Positions 1-8,544 are shown, numbered from the stretch's first letter. The stretch is DNA of 48,052 nucleotides from Anaerotignum lactatifermentans DSM 14214 (GCF_900142265.1 NZ_FRAH01000021.1:1-48052), one strand, 5' to 3'. The notes: a model not told the origin generated them from the letters alone. Program-made: numbers and translations.

Positions 1-2
1 CT

Positions 3-242
3 CTGAATGTTGTACAGTCATTTTCCAAGAAAGGATATCCTTTCGATAATGCCTGCTGTGAATGTTTCTTCAAGTACCTCAAAAAAGAAGAAGTTAACCG
101 TAAAACATATCATTCTCTGCAGGAACTCCGGTTATCTGTATTCGAATACATCGAAGGATTCCATAATGCCAAGAGACCGCATAGTTCTCTCGGAATGATG
201 ACACCAAATGAAAAAGAAGAATGGTACTGGGCACAGCACTAA
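3..242 (+). pseudogene. IS3-family transposase, C-terminal part (5' end outside the window)
   Basis: The frame open from the left edge encodes 79 residues ending in TAA. It reads like the end of an IS3-family OrfB DDE integrase: a CCECFFKYLKKEE segment, which carries the last catalytic Glu of the DDE triad (family knowledge), then an RLSVFEYIEGFHNAKRPHSSL segment typical of the integrase C-terminus and an MMTPNE tail. The matching element end follows at 275-300. The missing part lies outside the window, so whether the element is intact cannot be judged; it is listed as partial, not proven broken. Confidence 0.9.
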
Positions 243-274
243 GCAGCTGTACTCGGCACTTTTCTTTATAAATT

Positions 275-300
275 GTGTCCACTTTATTGACTATAGTCCA
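275..300. repeat. Right terminal inverted repeat of the IS3-family element
   Basis: About 33 bases after the transposase stop comes a TGTCCACTTTATTGACTA block finishing in TAGTCCA at position 300. IS150-group IS3 elements commonly end in TG(T/G)AC-like repeats with a terminal CA. The left copy is outside the window, so the exact boundary is inferred from position and base composition. Confidence 0.6.
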
Positions 301-612
301 TTTCTTTACTCCAACTCACCCCACTTCCCCTCATTTCCTATTCCTTCCCATGTTTTCTTTTCTTCAAAATCAAACCACACTCGCAGCCCAAAAAATACCT
401 CTTCTCCAAAATCCAAAACCAGAAAATCCCTTTGTCCTTTCTCAATGCAGCACTCCCTTCGCAGAACCATCATCTTCTTTCCCCCCTACAAAAAAAATAA
501 ACGCTCACCCCGCTTCACCAAAAACGCCCCCTTTTCAAAATTTTCGCTTATTCCATTTTCCCGCTGAATTTTCTCAATTCACTTTTCCTCCCCATCCCTT
601 TTCCCCACAAAA
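301..612 (+). other. C-rich, G-depleted spacer between IS3 end and ppdK terminator
   Basis: No convincing gene. I count about 15 G in roughly 320 bases on this strand while C, T and A are abundant. Open frames here give low-complexity Ser/Pro/Phe-rich peptides without ribosome sites and are not accepted. A plus-strand transcript leaving the transposase would be C-rich and unstructured, the composition of Rho loading sites. Confidence 0.5.
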
Positions 613-614
613 AC

Positions 615-651
615 AAAAAAAGGATAAATCCTTTCGGATTTATCCTTTTTT
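615..651 (-). terminator. Intrinsic terminator of ppdK (bidirectional)
   Basis: AAGGATAAATCC, a 4-base TTTC loop and GGATTTATCCTT form a 12-bp stem flanked by A-runs on the left and T-runs on the right, so it can stop transcripts from either side. It lies 38 bases past the ppdK stop. Confidence 0.9.
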
Positions 652-688
652 GTATCCCTTATATTAGAATCTGTTTACAAATTCCAAA

Positions 689-3319
689 TTAGTTTCTGGG
701 GAAGTTGATCTGAGCCTGAGCTGCTGCCAGTCTTGCGATAGGTACGCGGAAAGGAGAGCAGGATACATAGTCCAGACCGATCTGGTGGCAGAATTCTACG
801 GAAGAAGGATCGCCGCCATGTTCGCCGCAGATACCCAGGTGGATGTCAGGGCGTACGGGTTTTGCTTTTTCTACAGCAATCTGCATCAGCTGGCCAACGC
901 CTGTTCTGTCCAGTCTAGCTGTAGGGTCGCATTCATAGATGTTTTTGTCGATGTAGTCAGCCAGGATTTTACCAGCGTCGTCACGAGACAGACCATATGT
1001 CATCTGTGTCAGGTCGTTTGTACCGAAGGAGAAGAATTCAGCTTCTGTAGCGATCTGGTCAGCTGTCAGAGCAGCTCTGGGGATTTCGATCATGGTACCT
1101 ACCAGATATTTCAGTTTTTTGCCTTTTTCTTCCATTACTTTTTCAGCTGTTTCTACAACAACATTCTTAACGTATTTCAGTTCCTTGATTTCGCCAACCA
1201 GAGGAATCATGATTTCGGGTACGATTTCGATACCTTCTTCTACAGAAACTTCAACAGCAGCTTCGATGATTGCTTTTGTCTGCATTTCTGCGATTTCAGG
1301 ATAGCTTACAGCCAGACGGCAGCCTCTGTGACCCATCATAGGGTTCAGTTCGTGCAGACCTTTTGCTTTGATTTTCAGTTCTTCAACAGTTTTGCCTGTT
1401 TCTTTAGCCAGAACTTCGAATTCTTCATCTGTGTTAGGCATGAATTCATGCAGAGGGGGATCCAGCAGACGGATTGTAACAGGTCTTTCGCCCATTGCTT
1501 TGTAGATGCCTTTGAAGTCTTCTTTCTGGAAAGGTTCGATACCAGCCAGAGCTGCTTTTCTTTCTTCTACTGTTTCAGCCAGGATCATTTTTCTGAATTT
1601 CATGATTCTGTCGCCTTCGAAGAACATGTGCTCTGTTCTTGTCAGACCGATACCTTCTGCGCCGAAGTCGATCGCTGTCTGAGCGTCGTGAGGTGTATCA
1701 GCGTTTGTTCTTACTTTCAGCACTCTCTTTTCGTCAGCCCAAGCCATGAATTTTGCAAAGTTGCCGCTGATTTCAGGGTCAACTGTAGGGATATCTTCGC
1801 CATAGATGTTACCTGTGGAACCATCCAGGGAGATGTAGTCGCCTTCTTTGAATGTTTTGCCGCCCAGTGTGAATGTTTTTGCTTCTTCGTTCATTTTGAT
1901 TTCTTCACAACCGGATACGCAGCATGTACCCATACCACGCGCAACAACGGCTGCGTGAGATGTCATACCGCCACGAACTGTCAGGATACCCTGTGCAGCT
2001 GCCATACCTTCGATGTCTTCAGGAGATGTTTCCAGACGAACCAGAATTACTCTGTCGCCAGCTTCAGCCTGCGCTTTTGCGTCTTCTGCTGTGAAGCAAA
2101 CTTTACCAGCAGCAGCGCCGGGAGATGCAGGCAGACCTTTGCCGATAGGAGTCGCTGCTTTCAGTGCTTTCTGGTCGAAAGCAGGGTGCAGGATCTGATC
2201 CAGCTGTTTAGGATCTACTTTCATCAGCGCTTCTTCTTTTGTCAGCAGACCTTCGTCTACCATTTCTACAGCGATACGCAGAGCAGCGTTAGCTGTTCTC
2301 TTGCCGTTTCTTGTCTGCAGGAAGTACAGTTTGCCTTCTTCAACTGTGAATTCCATATCCTGCATGTCTTTGTAGTGGTTTTCCAGTTTATTTGCGATTT
2401 CCATAAACTGCGCATATACTTCAGGCATATCTTCTGCCAGTTTCGCGATGGGCTTAGGAGTACGAACGCCGGCTACAACGTCTTCACCCTGAGCGTTAAC
2501 CAGGTATTCACCCAGCATCGCTTTTTCACCAGTTGCTGCGTTTCTTGTGAAAGCAACACCTGTACCGGATGTATCACCCATGTTACCGAATACCATCATC
2601 TGTACGTTAACTGCGGTACCCCAGCTGTAAGGGATGTCGTTCATTCTTCTGTAAACGAATGCACGAGGGTTATCCCAGCTGCGGAATACAGCCATAGCAG
2701 CTTCAAACAGCTGTTCCTTAGGATCCTGAGGGAATTCTTTGCCCTGGTCTTCCAGATAGATCTGTTTGAACATTTCAGCAACTTTCTTCAGGTCGTCTGC
2801 GGACAGGTCTGTGTCGTATTTTGCGCCAACCTGTTCTTTGTATTCGTCCAGTTTTCTTTCGAATTTGGATTTGGAAACGCCGATAACAACGTCTGCGAAC
2901 ATCATGATAAATCTTCTGTAGGAGTCATAAGCAAATCTGGGGTTGCCAGTTTTTCTTGCCAGACCTTCTACGGAAACATCGTTCAGACCCAGGTTCAGGA
3001 CTGTGTCCATCATACCGGGCATGGATGCTCTTGCACCGGAACGAACGGAAACCAGCAGGGGATTTTCGGGATCGCCCAGTTTTTTGCCAGCCATTTCTTC
3101 CAGTTTGCCCAGAGCCACTTCGATCTGTTCGATCATTTCGTCAGTCAGCTTTTTGCCGCCTTCGTTGTACTCTGTGCAGGCTTCAGTTGTGATTGTGAAA
3201 CCCTGGGGAATCGGCAGACCCAGGATTGTCATTTCTGCCAGGTTTGCGCCTTTACCGCCCAGCAGGTTACGCATGGAAGCATTACCTTCGCTGAACATGT
3301 AAACATACTTTTTGCTCAT
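689..3319 (-). CDS. ppdK: Pyruvate, phosphate dikinase
   Basis: An 876-aa cytosolic enzyme interconverting pyruvate + ATP + Pi and phosphoenolpyruvate + AMP + PPi; many anaerobes run it in the glycolytic or gluconeogenic direction. The N-terminal nucleotide-binding domain opens with KYVYMFSEGN and LLGGKGANLAEM. The swivelling phosphohistidine domain has GGMTSHAAVVARGMG with the catalytic His. The C-terminal PEP/pyruvate barrel has GLTRTEHMFF and GICGEHGGDP with the catalytic Cys. Length matches the family (about 875). The start at 3319 is chosen over an upstream Met because AGGAGG sits 8 bases before it. It lies just beyond glyQS, where Bacillus carries ccpN and the PPDK regulator gene yqfL; neither is seen here. 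Strong codon bias, with few TTA, CTA and TCA codons, suggests high expression. Confidence 0.97.
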   Translation of the reverse strand: MSKKYVYMFSEGNASMRNLLGGKGANLAEMTILGLPIPQGFTITTEACTEYNEGGKKLTDEMIEQIEVALGKLEEMAGKKLGDPENPLLVSVRSGARASMPGMMDTVLNLGLNDVSVEGLARKTGNPRFAYDSYRRFIMMFADVVIGVSKSKFERKLDEYKEQVGAKYDTDLSADDLKKVAEMFKQIYLEDQGKEFPQDPKEQLFEAAMAVFRSWDNPRAFVYRRMNDIPYSWGTAVNVQMMVFGNMGDTSGTGVAFTRNAATGEKAMLGEYLVNAQGEDVVAGVRTPKPIAKLAEDMPEVYAQFMEIANKLENHYKDMQDMEFTVEEGKLYFLQTRNGKRTANAALRIAVEMVDEGLLTKEEALMKVDPKQLDQILHPAFDQKALKAATPIGKGLPASPGAAAGKVCFTAEDAKAQAEAGDRVILVRLETSPEDIEGMAAAQGILTVRGGMTSHAAVVARGMGTCCVSGCEEIKMNEEAKTFTLGGKTFKEGDYISLDGSTGNIYGEDIPTVDPEISGNFAKFMAWADEKRVLKVRTNADTPHDAQTAIDFGAEGIGLTRTEHMFFEGDRIMKFRKMILAETVEERKAALAGIEPFQKEDFKGIYKAMGERPVTIRLLDPPLHEFMPNTDEEFEVLAKETGKTVEELKIKAKGLHELNPMMGHRGCRLAVSYPEIAEMQTKAIIEAAVEVSVEEGIEIVPEIMIPLVGEIKELKYVKNVVVETAEKVMEEKGKKLKYLVGTMIEIPRAALTADQIATEAEFFSFGTNDLTQMTYGLSRDDAGKILADYIDKNIYECDPTARLDRTGVGQLMQIAVEKAKPVRPDIHLGICGEHGGDPSSVEFCHQIGLDYVSCSPFRVPIARLAAAQAQINFPRN

Positions 3320-3546
3320 ACTTTTTACCTCCTGTAAACACTTTATAATGATAAAGATGATTTGGGATACATACAAAAATCAAAATCCGCCGTCCTATCA
3401 ACCGGCGCATCTTGTAAAAAACTTTGCAAGCCGCCTCGCCTTCCCTTTTTTCTTCCCAATAAGAAACAGACGTAATTTCTTCTTCAGGGCAAGTGTTGAT
3501 GCAGTTTGCCATGCTTTTTCTTTTGCAGAATTTTCCCTATACTAAG

Positions 3547-3573
3547 ATTATACCAAAACGCCATGGAACGCAA
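3547..3573 (-). promoter_or_regulatory. Candidate ppdK promoter
   Basis: On the minus strand a perfect TATAAT (3552-3547) is preceded by TTGCGT (3573-3568) at 15 bases, or GCTTGC at 17. It implies a leader of about 220 bases before ppdK. The rest of 3320-3881 is AT-rich spacer; I see no gene or known riboswitch in it. Confidence 0.5.
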
Positions 3574-3773
3574 GCCGATTTTTTTGATTTTTTTGAATTG
3601 TTTTTGACGTATTTTGCCGCAGGGCTATGTATACAATGTATGCTTTTCAATGAAATGCACAAAAATTTCCATGCGTTTTGTCCAAAACCACCAAAAGAAA
3701 AATCAACCTTTCTTTTCACATTTTCTTTTCCCCGTTTCTTGTCAGCAATCTCCTTGGCTTCTGGGGCTTTCCA

Positions 3774-3802
3774 TTGACCCGGAAGCCCCTTGGTTTTACA
3801 AT
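3774..3802 (+). promoter_or_regulatory. Sigma-A-type promoter for the membrane protein gene at 3882
   Basis: TTGACC, exactly 17 bases, then TACAAT. The implied leader is about 70 bases and holds a GGAGGAAA ribosome site. Confidence 0.75.
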
Positions 3803-3881
3803 ATCCATAACGGCATAAGAGGTGCTTTCCACCCCCTCATCATTACCTGCTTTCCATATATATTGATCGGAGGAAATCTTC

Positions 3882-4529
3882 ATGCATAAAGAAACAAAAG
3901 CACTGCTTCAGGAAAACAACCAACGGGAAACCCTTCTTTCTCCCAATTTTCAATCTGTCCTCACCGACATGGTGGTCTATCTAAGAGCCTCTCGTCTGCC
4001 ATTTTCCCTTCAGGAACAAGTGCGTCGGGACATTACGGATATGTTTTTGGCAGGTCAGGAAAAAGGGGCTTCTCCTGCCGAAATCATCGGCATGGACTTT
4101 CAGGAATACTGCGATAGGCTTTTGCAGGAACTTCCTCAGAATAACCGCCGCACGCAAACGCTCTGTACCATCCGTGATATGTCCCTGGTTCTCTGCGTGG
4201 GAATGGCTGTTCTGTTCCTGCCGGAACTAATTGGTGTGCTGCTGTCACACACCCCCTTTCTGACACTCACGTTGGGGAAACTGATTTTTCTCGTAATCCT
4301 CATTACCTTTGCTTATGCCCTCGTGGAGAATATCTGCAAAAACGCTTTCACCTCTACGGAAAAACAAAACGCTCTCATCAAAAACATGCATTTTCTATGG
4401 CTGTTTGTGGGTTTTATACTACTGTTTTTCCTGAAAAAACCCGCTTGGGAAATTCCATTCTTCATTTCCCTCCTCGTTTGTGCCGTCCTGCTTCTGTGCT
4501 ACGGACTGCTGAACCATTTTCTGGACTGA
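3882..4529 (+). CDS. Small membrane protein with DUF1048/DUF1129-like N-terminal region
   Basis: 215 aa. The N-terminal ~90 residues are soluble and helical, with the pattern DMFLAGQEKGASPAEIIGMD then FQEYCDRLL, which resembles DUF1048/DUF1129-type modules in Firmicutes. Residues ~95-215 hold four hydrophobic helices (around 97-118, 124-146, 168-183, 190-210). Function is unknown; the layout suggests an inner-membrane protein with a cytoplasmic helical head. It has its own promoter and a good ribosome site (GGAGGAAA, 6 bases) and converges on glyQS across a shared terminator. It is the only plus-strand gene in the first 23 kb and is not part of the surrounding clusters. Confidence 0.8.
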   Translation: MHKETKALLQENNQRETLLSPNFQSVLTDMVVYLRASRLPFSLQEQVRRDITDMFLAGQEKGASPAEIIGMDFQEYCDRLLQELPQNNRRTQTLCTIRDMSLVLCVGMAVLFLPELIGVLLSHTPFLTLTLGKLIFLVILITFAYALVENICKNAFTSTEKQNALIKNMHFLWLFVGFILLFFLKKPAWEIPFFISLLVCAVLLLCYGLLNHFLD

Positions 4530-4539
4530 TTTCAAAAAG

Positions 4540-4587
4540 AAAGCACGAAACCTTCTATTATATATAGAAAGATTTCGTGCTTTTTCA
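4540..4587. terminator. Bidirectional terminator between the membrane protein gene and glyQS
   Basis: AAAGCACGAAA pairs with TTTCGTGCTTT around an AT-rich loop that itself pairs weakly (TTCTAT/ATAGAA). A-runs and T-runs flank it on both strands, fitting a convergent gap. The stem is nearly the same as the one at 25167-25198. Confidence 0.85.
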
Positions 4588-4624
4588 TTGCCGATTTTCA
4601 AATATTGCCGATTTTCATGGAAGA

Positions 4625-6013
4625 TTAGAATTCCATTTTTTCTTTCAGGTAAGGAATCAGGTCTGCGATAGGCATTCTTACCTGTTCCATCGTATCTCTG
4701 TCACGAACGGTTACGCTCTGATCTTCTTCGGATTCAAAGTCGTATGTGATGCAGAAAGGTGTACCGATTTCATCCTGTCTTCTGTAACGTTTACCGATGG
4801 AGCCGGTTTCGTCGTATTCGCAGTGGAATTCTTTGGACAGCATGTTGTAAACTTCGATGGCTTTGTCACCCAGTTTCTTGGACAGAGGCAGTACTGCTGC
4901 TTTTACGGGAGCAATTGCGGGATGGAAATGCAGAACAGTTCTTACATCGTTTTCACCCACTTCTTCTTCGTCGTAAGCTTCGCACAGGAATGCCAGTGTC
5001 ATTCTGTCTGCACCCAGGGAAGGTTCGATGCAGTAAGGAATATATTTTTCGTTCTTTTCCTGATCGTAGTATGTCATATCCTGACCGCTTGTTTCCTGAT
5101 GGCATTTCAGGTCGTAGTCTGTTCTGTCTGCAATGCCCCACAGTTCGCCCCAGCCGAAGGGGAACAGGAATTCAATGTCTGTTGTGCCTTTGCTGTAGTG
5201 AGACAGTTCTTCGGGAGAGTGGTCACGCAGTCTGATGCTTTCTTCGGACATGTTCAGATCCAGCAGCCACTGTCTGCAGAAGTTTCTCCAGTAGTGGAAC
5301 CAATCCATATCTTTGCCGGGTTCACAGAAGAATTCCAGTTCCATCTGTTCGAATTCTCTTGTTCTGAATGTGAAGTTACCGGGTGTGATTTCGTTACGGA
5401 AGGATTTACCAATCTGACCGATACCGAAAGGCAGTTTCTTTCTGCTTGTTCTCTGTACGTTTTTGAAGTTTACGAAAATACCCTGAGCTGTTTCGGGACG
5501 CAGGTAAACCACGTTTTTCGCATCTTCTGTAACACCCTGGAATGTTTTGAACATCAGGTTGAACTGACGAATATCTGTAAAGTTGTGGGCGCCGCAGGAA
5601 GGGCAAGCTACCTGGTGTTCGTCAACGAAAGCTTTCATCTGTTCGTTGCTCCAGCCGTCAACAACTTCTTCAGGCATGTTGTGTGTTTTCATGTGGTCTT
5701 CGATGAGTTTGTCAGCACGGAATCTTTCTTTACATTCCTTACAGTCCATCAAAGGATCACTGAAGCCGCCAACGTGACCGGAAGCTACCCATGTCTGAGG
5801 GTTCATAAGGATCGCGCAGTCAACACCTACGTTGTAAGGGCTTTCCTGAATGAATTTTTTCCACCAAGCTTTCTTTACGTTGTTTTTCAGTTCCACACCG
5901 ATGGGACCGTAATCCCATGTGTTTGCCAGACCACCGTAAATTTCAGAGCCGGGGTATACAAAACCTCTGTTTTTTGCCAACGCTACGATTTTTTCCATTG
6001 TCTTTTCTACCAT
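4625..6013 (-). CDS. glyQS: Glycine--tRNA ligase, single-chain (alpha2, class II) type
   Basis: 462 aa. Charges tRNA-Gly with glycine in the cytosol. This is the one-polypeptide eukaryote/Thermus-like form, not the two-subunit GlyQ/GlyS of Bacillus. Visible signs: the N-terminus ([19 protein letters not shown]), [13 protein letters not shown] (motif 2 region), [30 protein letters not shown] (motif 3), and a C-terminal anticodon-binding domain with [21 protein letters not shown] CxxC-x(n)-CxxC pair ([15 protein letters not shown]) sits in the insertion. Start 6013 follows AAGGAGG at 8 bases; the frame stays open upstream through the T-box but that extension is leader RNA. Expression is controlled by the T-box at 6060-6288. 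Confidence 0.97.
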   Translation of the reverse strand: MVEKTMEKIVALAKNRGFVYPGSEIYGGLANTWDYGPIGVELKNNVKKAWWKKFIQESPYNVGVDCAILMNPQTWVASGHVGGFSDPLMDCKECKERFRADKLIEDHMKTHNMPEEVVDGWSNEQMKAFVDEHQVACPSCGAHNFTDIRQFNLMFKTFQGVTEDAKNVVYLRPETAQGIFVNFKNVQRTSRKKLPFGIGQIGKSFRNEITPGNFTFRTREFEQMELEFFCEPGKDMDWFHYWRNFCRQWLLDLNMSEESIRLRDHSPEELSHYSKGTTDIEFLFPFGWGELWGIADRTDYDLKCHQETSGQDMTYYDQEKNEKYIPYCIEPSLGADRMTLAFLCEAYDEEEVGENDVRTVLHFHPAIAPVKAAVLPLSKKLGDKAIEVYNMLSKEFHCEYDETGSIGKRYRRQDEIGTPFCITYDFESEEDQSVTVRDRDTMEQVRMPIADLIPYLKEKMEF

Positions 6014-6059
6014 TTGAAAAACCTCCTTCAAAAATTCCATTAGAAACTTTTTTCGAGGA

Positions 6060-6288
6060 ATAAAAAAAGCCTTTTCATCCCTCGCCGTAAAGCAAGGGAC
6101 GAAAGGCATCGTGTCTTCCGCGGTTCCACCCTCATTGATTTGCATTGGTTTATGCAAACCCACTCTTGTGAAAAATTGCTGCTCCCAAGTGCCATTCTTC
6201 GCTTTGTCCTGCCGGTCTTGCACCAACCGCCGGCTCTCTGAAAGTCCGCCGCAAATACTCCTCTTGTTCGTCACAGCTATGTAATTTG
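6060..6288 (-). promoter_or_regulatory. T-box leader, glycine-specific, controlling glyQS
   Basis: On the minus strand the leader holds the T-box AGGGTGGAACCGCGG (6132-6118), a stem I with a GAGGAGTA-type bulge and AGAGAGCCGG, and GAATGGCACTTGGGAGC with the specifier codon GGC (Gly) at 6193-6191. A terminator (GCCTTTCGTCCCT against AGGGATGAAAAGGC, then seven T) lies at 6107-6063, between the T-box and the ribosome site. By the T-box mechanism, uncharged tRNA-Gly stabilises the antiterminator and allows glyQS transcription. Confidence 0.95.
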
Positions 6289-6293
6289 GTATC

Positions 6294-6322
6294 AATCTAA
6301 CACGTTTCCAGAAGAATGTCAA
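6294..6322 (-). promoter_or_regulatory. glyQS T-box promoter
   Basis: TTGACA (6322-6317), 17 bases, TAGATT (6299-6294) on the minus strand, placing the start about 7 bases before the leader. It sits just after the recO stop, so glyQS is transcribed separately from recO. Confidence 0.85.
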
Positions 6323-6339
6323 GGGGAATTTTGATTTTT

Positions 6340-7068
6340 TCAAAAACAAATGTCCGCCGCAAAACGTCTGCTTTTCAAATCCAGTCCCACGTGCATCTGC
6401 AAATACTGCCGCATGACCTTGTCCAATTGTTCCAAGGCTTCGGGAGAAAGACGGAACCCGAAGATCTGTTTTCCCTCGTTTTCCAGCACATGAGAAAGAG
6501 CCGCTCCCACTGCCGGCAAAAGGGGCTTTGCTCCCGGTCTTGTGTGGTTCTGACAGGTGAATCCTTCCCCGTCGAAATATAGCTGCGCCGGCGTTTCCTC
6601 GCACACCATGCAGTCTGCCGATGCCAGCAGACCGGATAGCTGCAAATACTTGATTTCAAAGATACGCCCTGCCAGTTTTGGCTCCAGATGTCCCTTTGCC
6701 ATACCCTGCAAGGTAAAGAGAAGGAGCTGCATGATTTCATCCTGTTCCATGCCTTCGGGACAGGTTTTCTCCACCAGTTCCGCCAGATACACCGCCTGAG
6801 AAAGAACAGCCACGTCATTTCGCAGACCGTAAAAACTTTCAATCAAATCAATCTGCGTCACCGACCAGAAGCCCCGCCCTTCGTAGATGGTAAAATCGCA
6901 GTAGGCAAAAAGCTGTGTCCCTGCCAGCAGATGACTTTTGGCATTTTTTGCCCCTCTGGCAGACAGACGCACCTTCCCCATCCCTTTGGCAAGAACGATA
7001 ATCTGCTTGCTGCTTTCGCCCCGCTGGGCTTCCCCTATGACGATGCCTCTGATTTTCCCTACGCTCAT
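6340..7068 (-). CDS. recO: DNA repair protein RecO
   Basis: 242 aa. RecO anneals DNA and with RecR loads RecA onto SSB-coated single strands in RecFOR repair. The N-terminal OB fold ([27 protein letters not shown] split over two strands) is followed by the helical C-terminal domain with zinc-site cysteines in CMVCEETP and FTCQNH. Length matches the family. The start at 7068 has GGGAG upstream. The frame stays open further upstream, but that part crosses an array of hairpins and a different gene in another frame, so it is not used. Order era-yqzL-recO-glyQS is the Bacillus order. Confidence 0.95.
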   Translation of the reverse strand: MSVGKIRGIVIGEAQRGESSKQIIVLAKGMGKVRLSARGAKNAKSHLLAGTQLFAYCDFTIYEGRGFWSVTQIDLIESFYGLRNDVAVLSQAVYLAELVEKTCPEGMEQDEIMQLLLFTLQGMAKGHLEPKLAGRIFEIKYLQLSGLLASADCMVCEETPAQLYFDGEGFTCQNHTRPGAKPLLPAVGAALSHVLENEGKQIFGFRLSPEALEQLDKVMRQYLQMHVGLDLKSRRFAADICF

Positions 7069-7095
7069 GGTCTGACTCCCTTTTTTCATAAAACC

Positions 7096-7375
7096 AACGG
7101 AGAAAGCCATGAGCTTCCTCCACTCAGGGTGTCGAAAAAGTCGACACCCTGTCGTCAAAATCAGGATTTTGACGAGATTCCTGTATGTATAAACAGTACG
7201 TTCCATCGGCATAAAAATGCCTTGAAACGTGCTGTTTTCCTCGTCGGAAGTGAATTCCGACTGCGGATTCCAGTTGGGAAACGCTTTGTTTCCCAATCCC
7301 TTCCGCGTTCTTGAAAAAATATATACCTTCGTTTTTCTACAGTTTGAACGGAGAAAGCCACAGGCTTCCTCCGCT
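7096..7375. repeat. Hairpin array flanked by ~28-bp direct repeats, between recO and the YqzL-like gene
   Basis: Two similar blocks (AACGGAGAAAGCCATGAGC... at 7097 and AACGGAGAAAGCCACAGGC... at 7348, each continuing CTTCCTCC and each self-complementary) flank five hairpins in a row: CAGGGTGTCG/CGACACCCTG (7125-7151), TCGTCAAAATC/GATTTTGACGA (7152-7175), CTGT/ACAG (7181-7196), GTCGGAA/TTCCGAC (7243-7261) and TTGGGAAAC/GTTTCCCAA (7274-7296). No gene fits here. It looks like a small non-coding repeat inserted into a conserved operon. Confidence 0.7.
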
Positions 7376-7378
7376 ATG

Positions 7379-7534
7379 TCAATAAAATTCTTTATATTTC
7401 GAGCTGTTTTCGATGCGTCTGCGTCCGTTTTCCTGCTCCCGTCTGGTGCTTTCGTGATACCGCAGATAATCGCTGACCTGCCCTGTCTGTGTGAACCGCT
7501 GCCATAATGCCGTCTGTTTTTTGTCCATATCCAT
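7379..7534 (-). CDS. YqzL-like small protein
   Basis: 51 aa, starting MDMDKKQTALWQRF and ending SSKYKEFY. The core LWQRFTQTGQVSDYLRYHE has the W-x2-F-x2-TG-x2-x-x-YL pattern that I associate with YqzL, the short protein encoded between era and recO in Bacillus, and it occupies the same place here. Role unknown. Ribosome site GGAAAGG lies just upstream; a second Met two codons in is possible. The C-terminal half is charged and likely helical. Assignment rests on position plus the short motif. Confidence 0.6.
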   Translation of the reverse strand: MDMDKKQTALWQRFTQTGQVSDYLRYHESTRREQENGRRRIENSSKYKEFY

Positions 7535-7613
7535 CGTCCCTTTCCGTTTTTAGAATATGAAAGAGAACCAAAACCATACGGCACAATTCCTGCCAGTTCT
7601 TCCAGTGAATTTT

Positions 7614-8519
7614 TTAAATATTTTTCTTGTCGTAACCGAAATTTTTCAGCAGGAAATCGCTGTCCCGCCAGTCTTTCTTCACCTTTACCCAAATCTGCAA
7701 AAAGATAGGAGAGCCCAACAGCCGTTCCATATCCTGACGGGCATAGGTGCCGATTTTTTTCAGCATACTGCCGTGTTTGCCGATAATGATACCTTTATGG
7801 GAATCTTTTTCGCAGTAAATGAGTGCCTGTACGTCTACCATGTTCTGGTCAGGACGTTTTTTCATGGACATGATTTCCACAGCGATACCGTGAGGAATTT
7901 CATCCTGCAACAGATACAGCGCTTTTTCACGGATGATTTCAGACGCAATCTGTCGTTCCGGCTGGTCTGTCACCATTTCCGCAGGGAAATACTGAGGACC
8001 TTCCGGCAGGAATTTCCGAATGACAGAAAGCAGTGTTTCTGTGTTGCTGCCTGTTGCCGCGGAAATAGGCACCACTTCTTTGAAGGGGTACAGTTTCCGA
8101 TATGCGTCGATGATCGCCAGCAGTTTTTCCTTATCGGGTACGGTATCGATTTTGTTGATAACCAGCACCACAGGTGTTTTTACGTTACCCAGTTTTTCCA
8201 GCACATACTGGTCTGCTTCCAGCACCTTGTCTGTGGGTTCCACCAAAAACAGTACCAAGTCCACTTCCTTGAATGTGTTTTCAGCAGAACGCACCATAAA
8301 CTCGCCCAGTTTATGTTTGGGCTTATGGATACCGGGTGTGTCCAAGAATACACACTGGAAATCGTCTTTTGTCAAAATACTTGTGATTTTATTTCTTGTG
8401 GTCTGGGGCTTATTGGACGTAATGGCAATCTTTTCCCCAATGAGGCAGTTCATCAGTGTAGATTTCCCTACGTTTGGTCTGCCGATGAGAGATACAAATC
8501 CAGAATAAAATTTCTTCAT
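7614..8519 (-). CDS. era: GTPase Era
   Basis: 301 aa. Binds the 3' end of 16S rRNA and aids 30S subunit maturation. G1 GRPNVGKST, G2 in QTTRN, G3 DTPGIHKP, G4 NKID and G5 SA(A) are all present in the first ~180 residues, followed by the KH domain with GIIIGKHGSMLKKIG near 255-270. Full length for the family. Ribosome site GGAGAG precedes the Met. The 79 bases between its stop and the YqzL-like gene contain no feature I recognise. Confidence 0.98.
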   Translation of the reverse strand: MKKFYSGFVSLIGRPNVGKSTLMNCLIGEKIAITSNKPQTTRNKITSILTKDDFQCVFLDTPGIHKPKHKLGEFMVRSAENTFKEVDLVLFLVEPTDKVLEADQYVLEKLGNVKTPVVLVINKIDTVPDKEKLLAIIDAYRKLYPFKEVVPISAATGSNTETLLSVIRKFLPEGPQYFPAEMVTDQPERQIASEIIREKALYLLQDEIPHGIAVEIMSMKKRPDQNMVDVQALIYCEKDSHKGIIIGKHGSMLKKIGTYARQDMERLLGSPIFLQIWVKVKKDWRDSDFLLKNFGYDKKNI

Positions 8520-8544
8520 CTTTCACTCTCCAATTCTTTTTATA

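Noticed and set aside
208-667. Two overlapping Ser/Pro/Phe-rich frames after the IS3 end
   Set aside because: Low complexity produced by a G-poor spacer; no ribosome site, and one runs through the ppdK terminator.
785-3337. 850-codon plus-strand open frame opposite ppdK, and similar frames opposite glyQS, glgB, the M29 gene and metG
   Set aside because: The sense genes have full motif sets; the antisense frames are Cys/Phe/His-rich, lack ribosome sites and are explained by codon bias.
6014-6604. N-terminal extension of glyQS
   Set aside because: The region is the T-box leader and its promoter.
7069-7692. N-terminal extension of recO by about 200 codons
   Set aside because: It crosses the hairpin array and the YqzL-like gene in a different frame; RecO is already full length from 7068.
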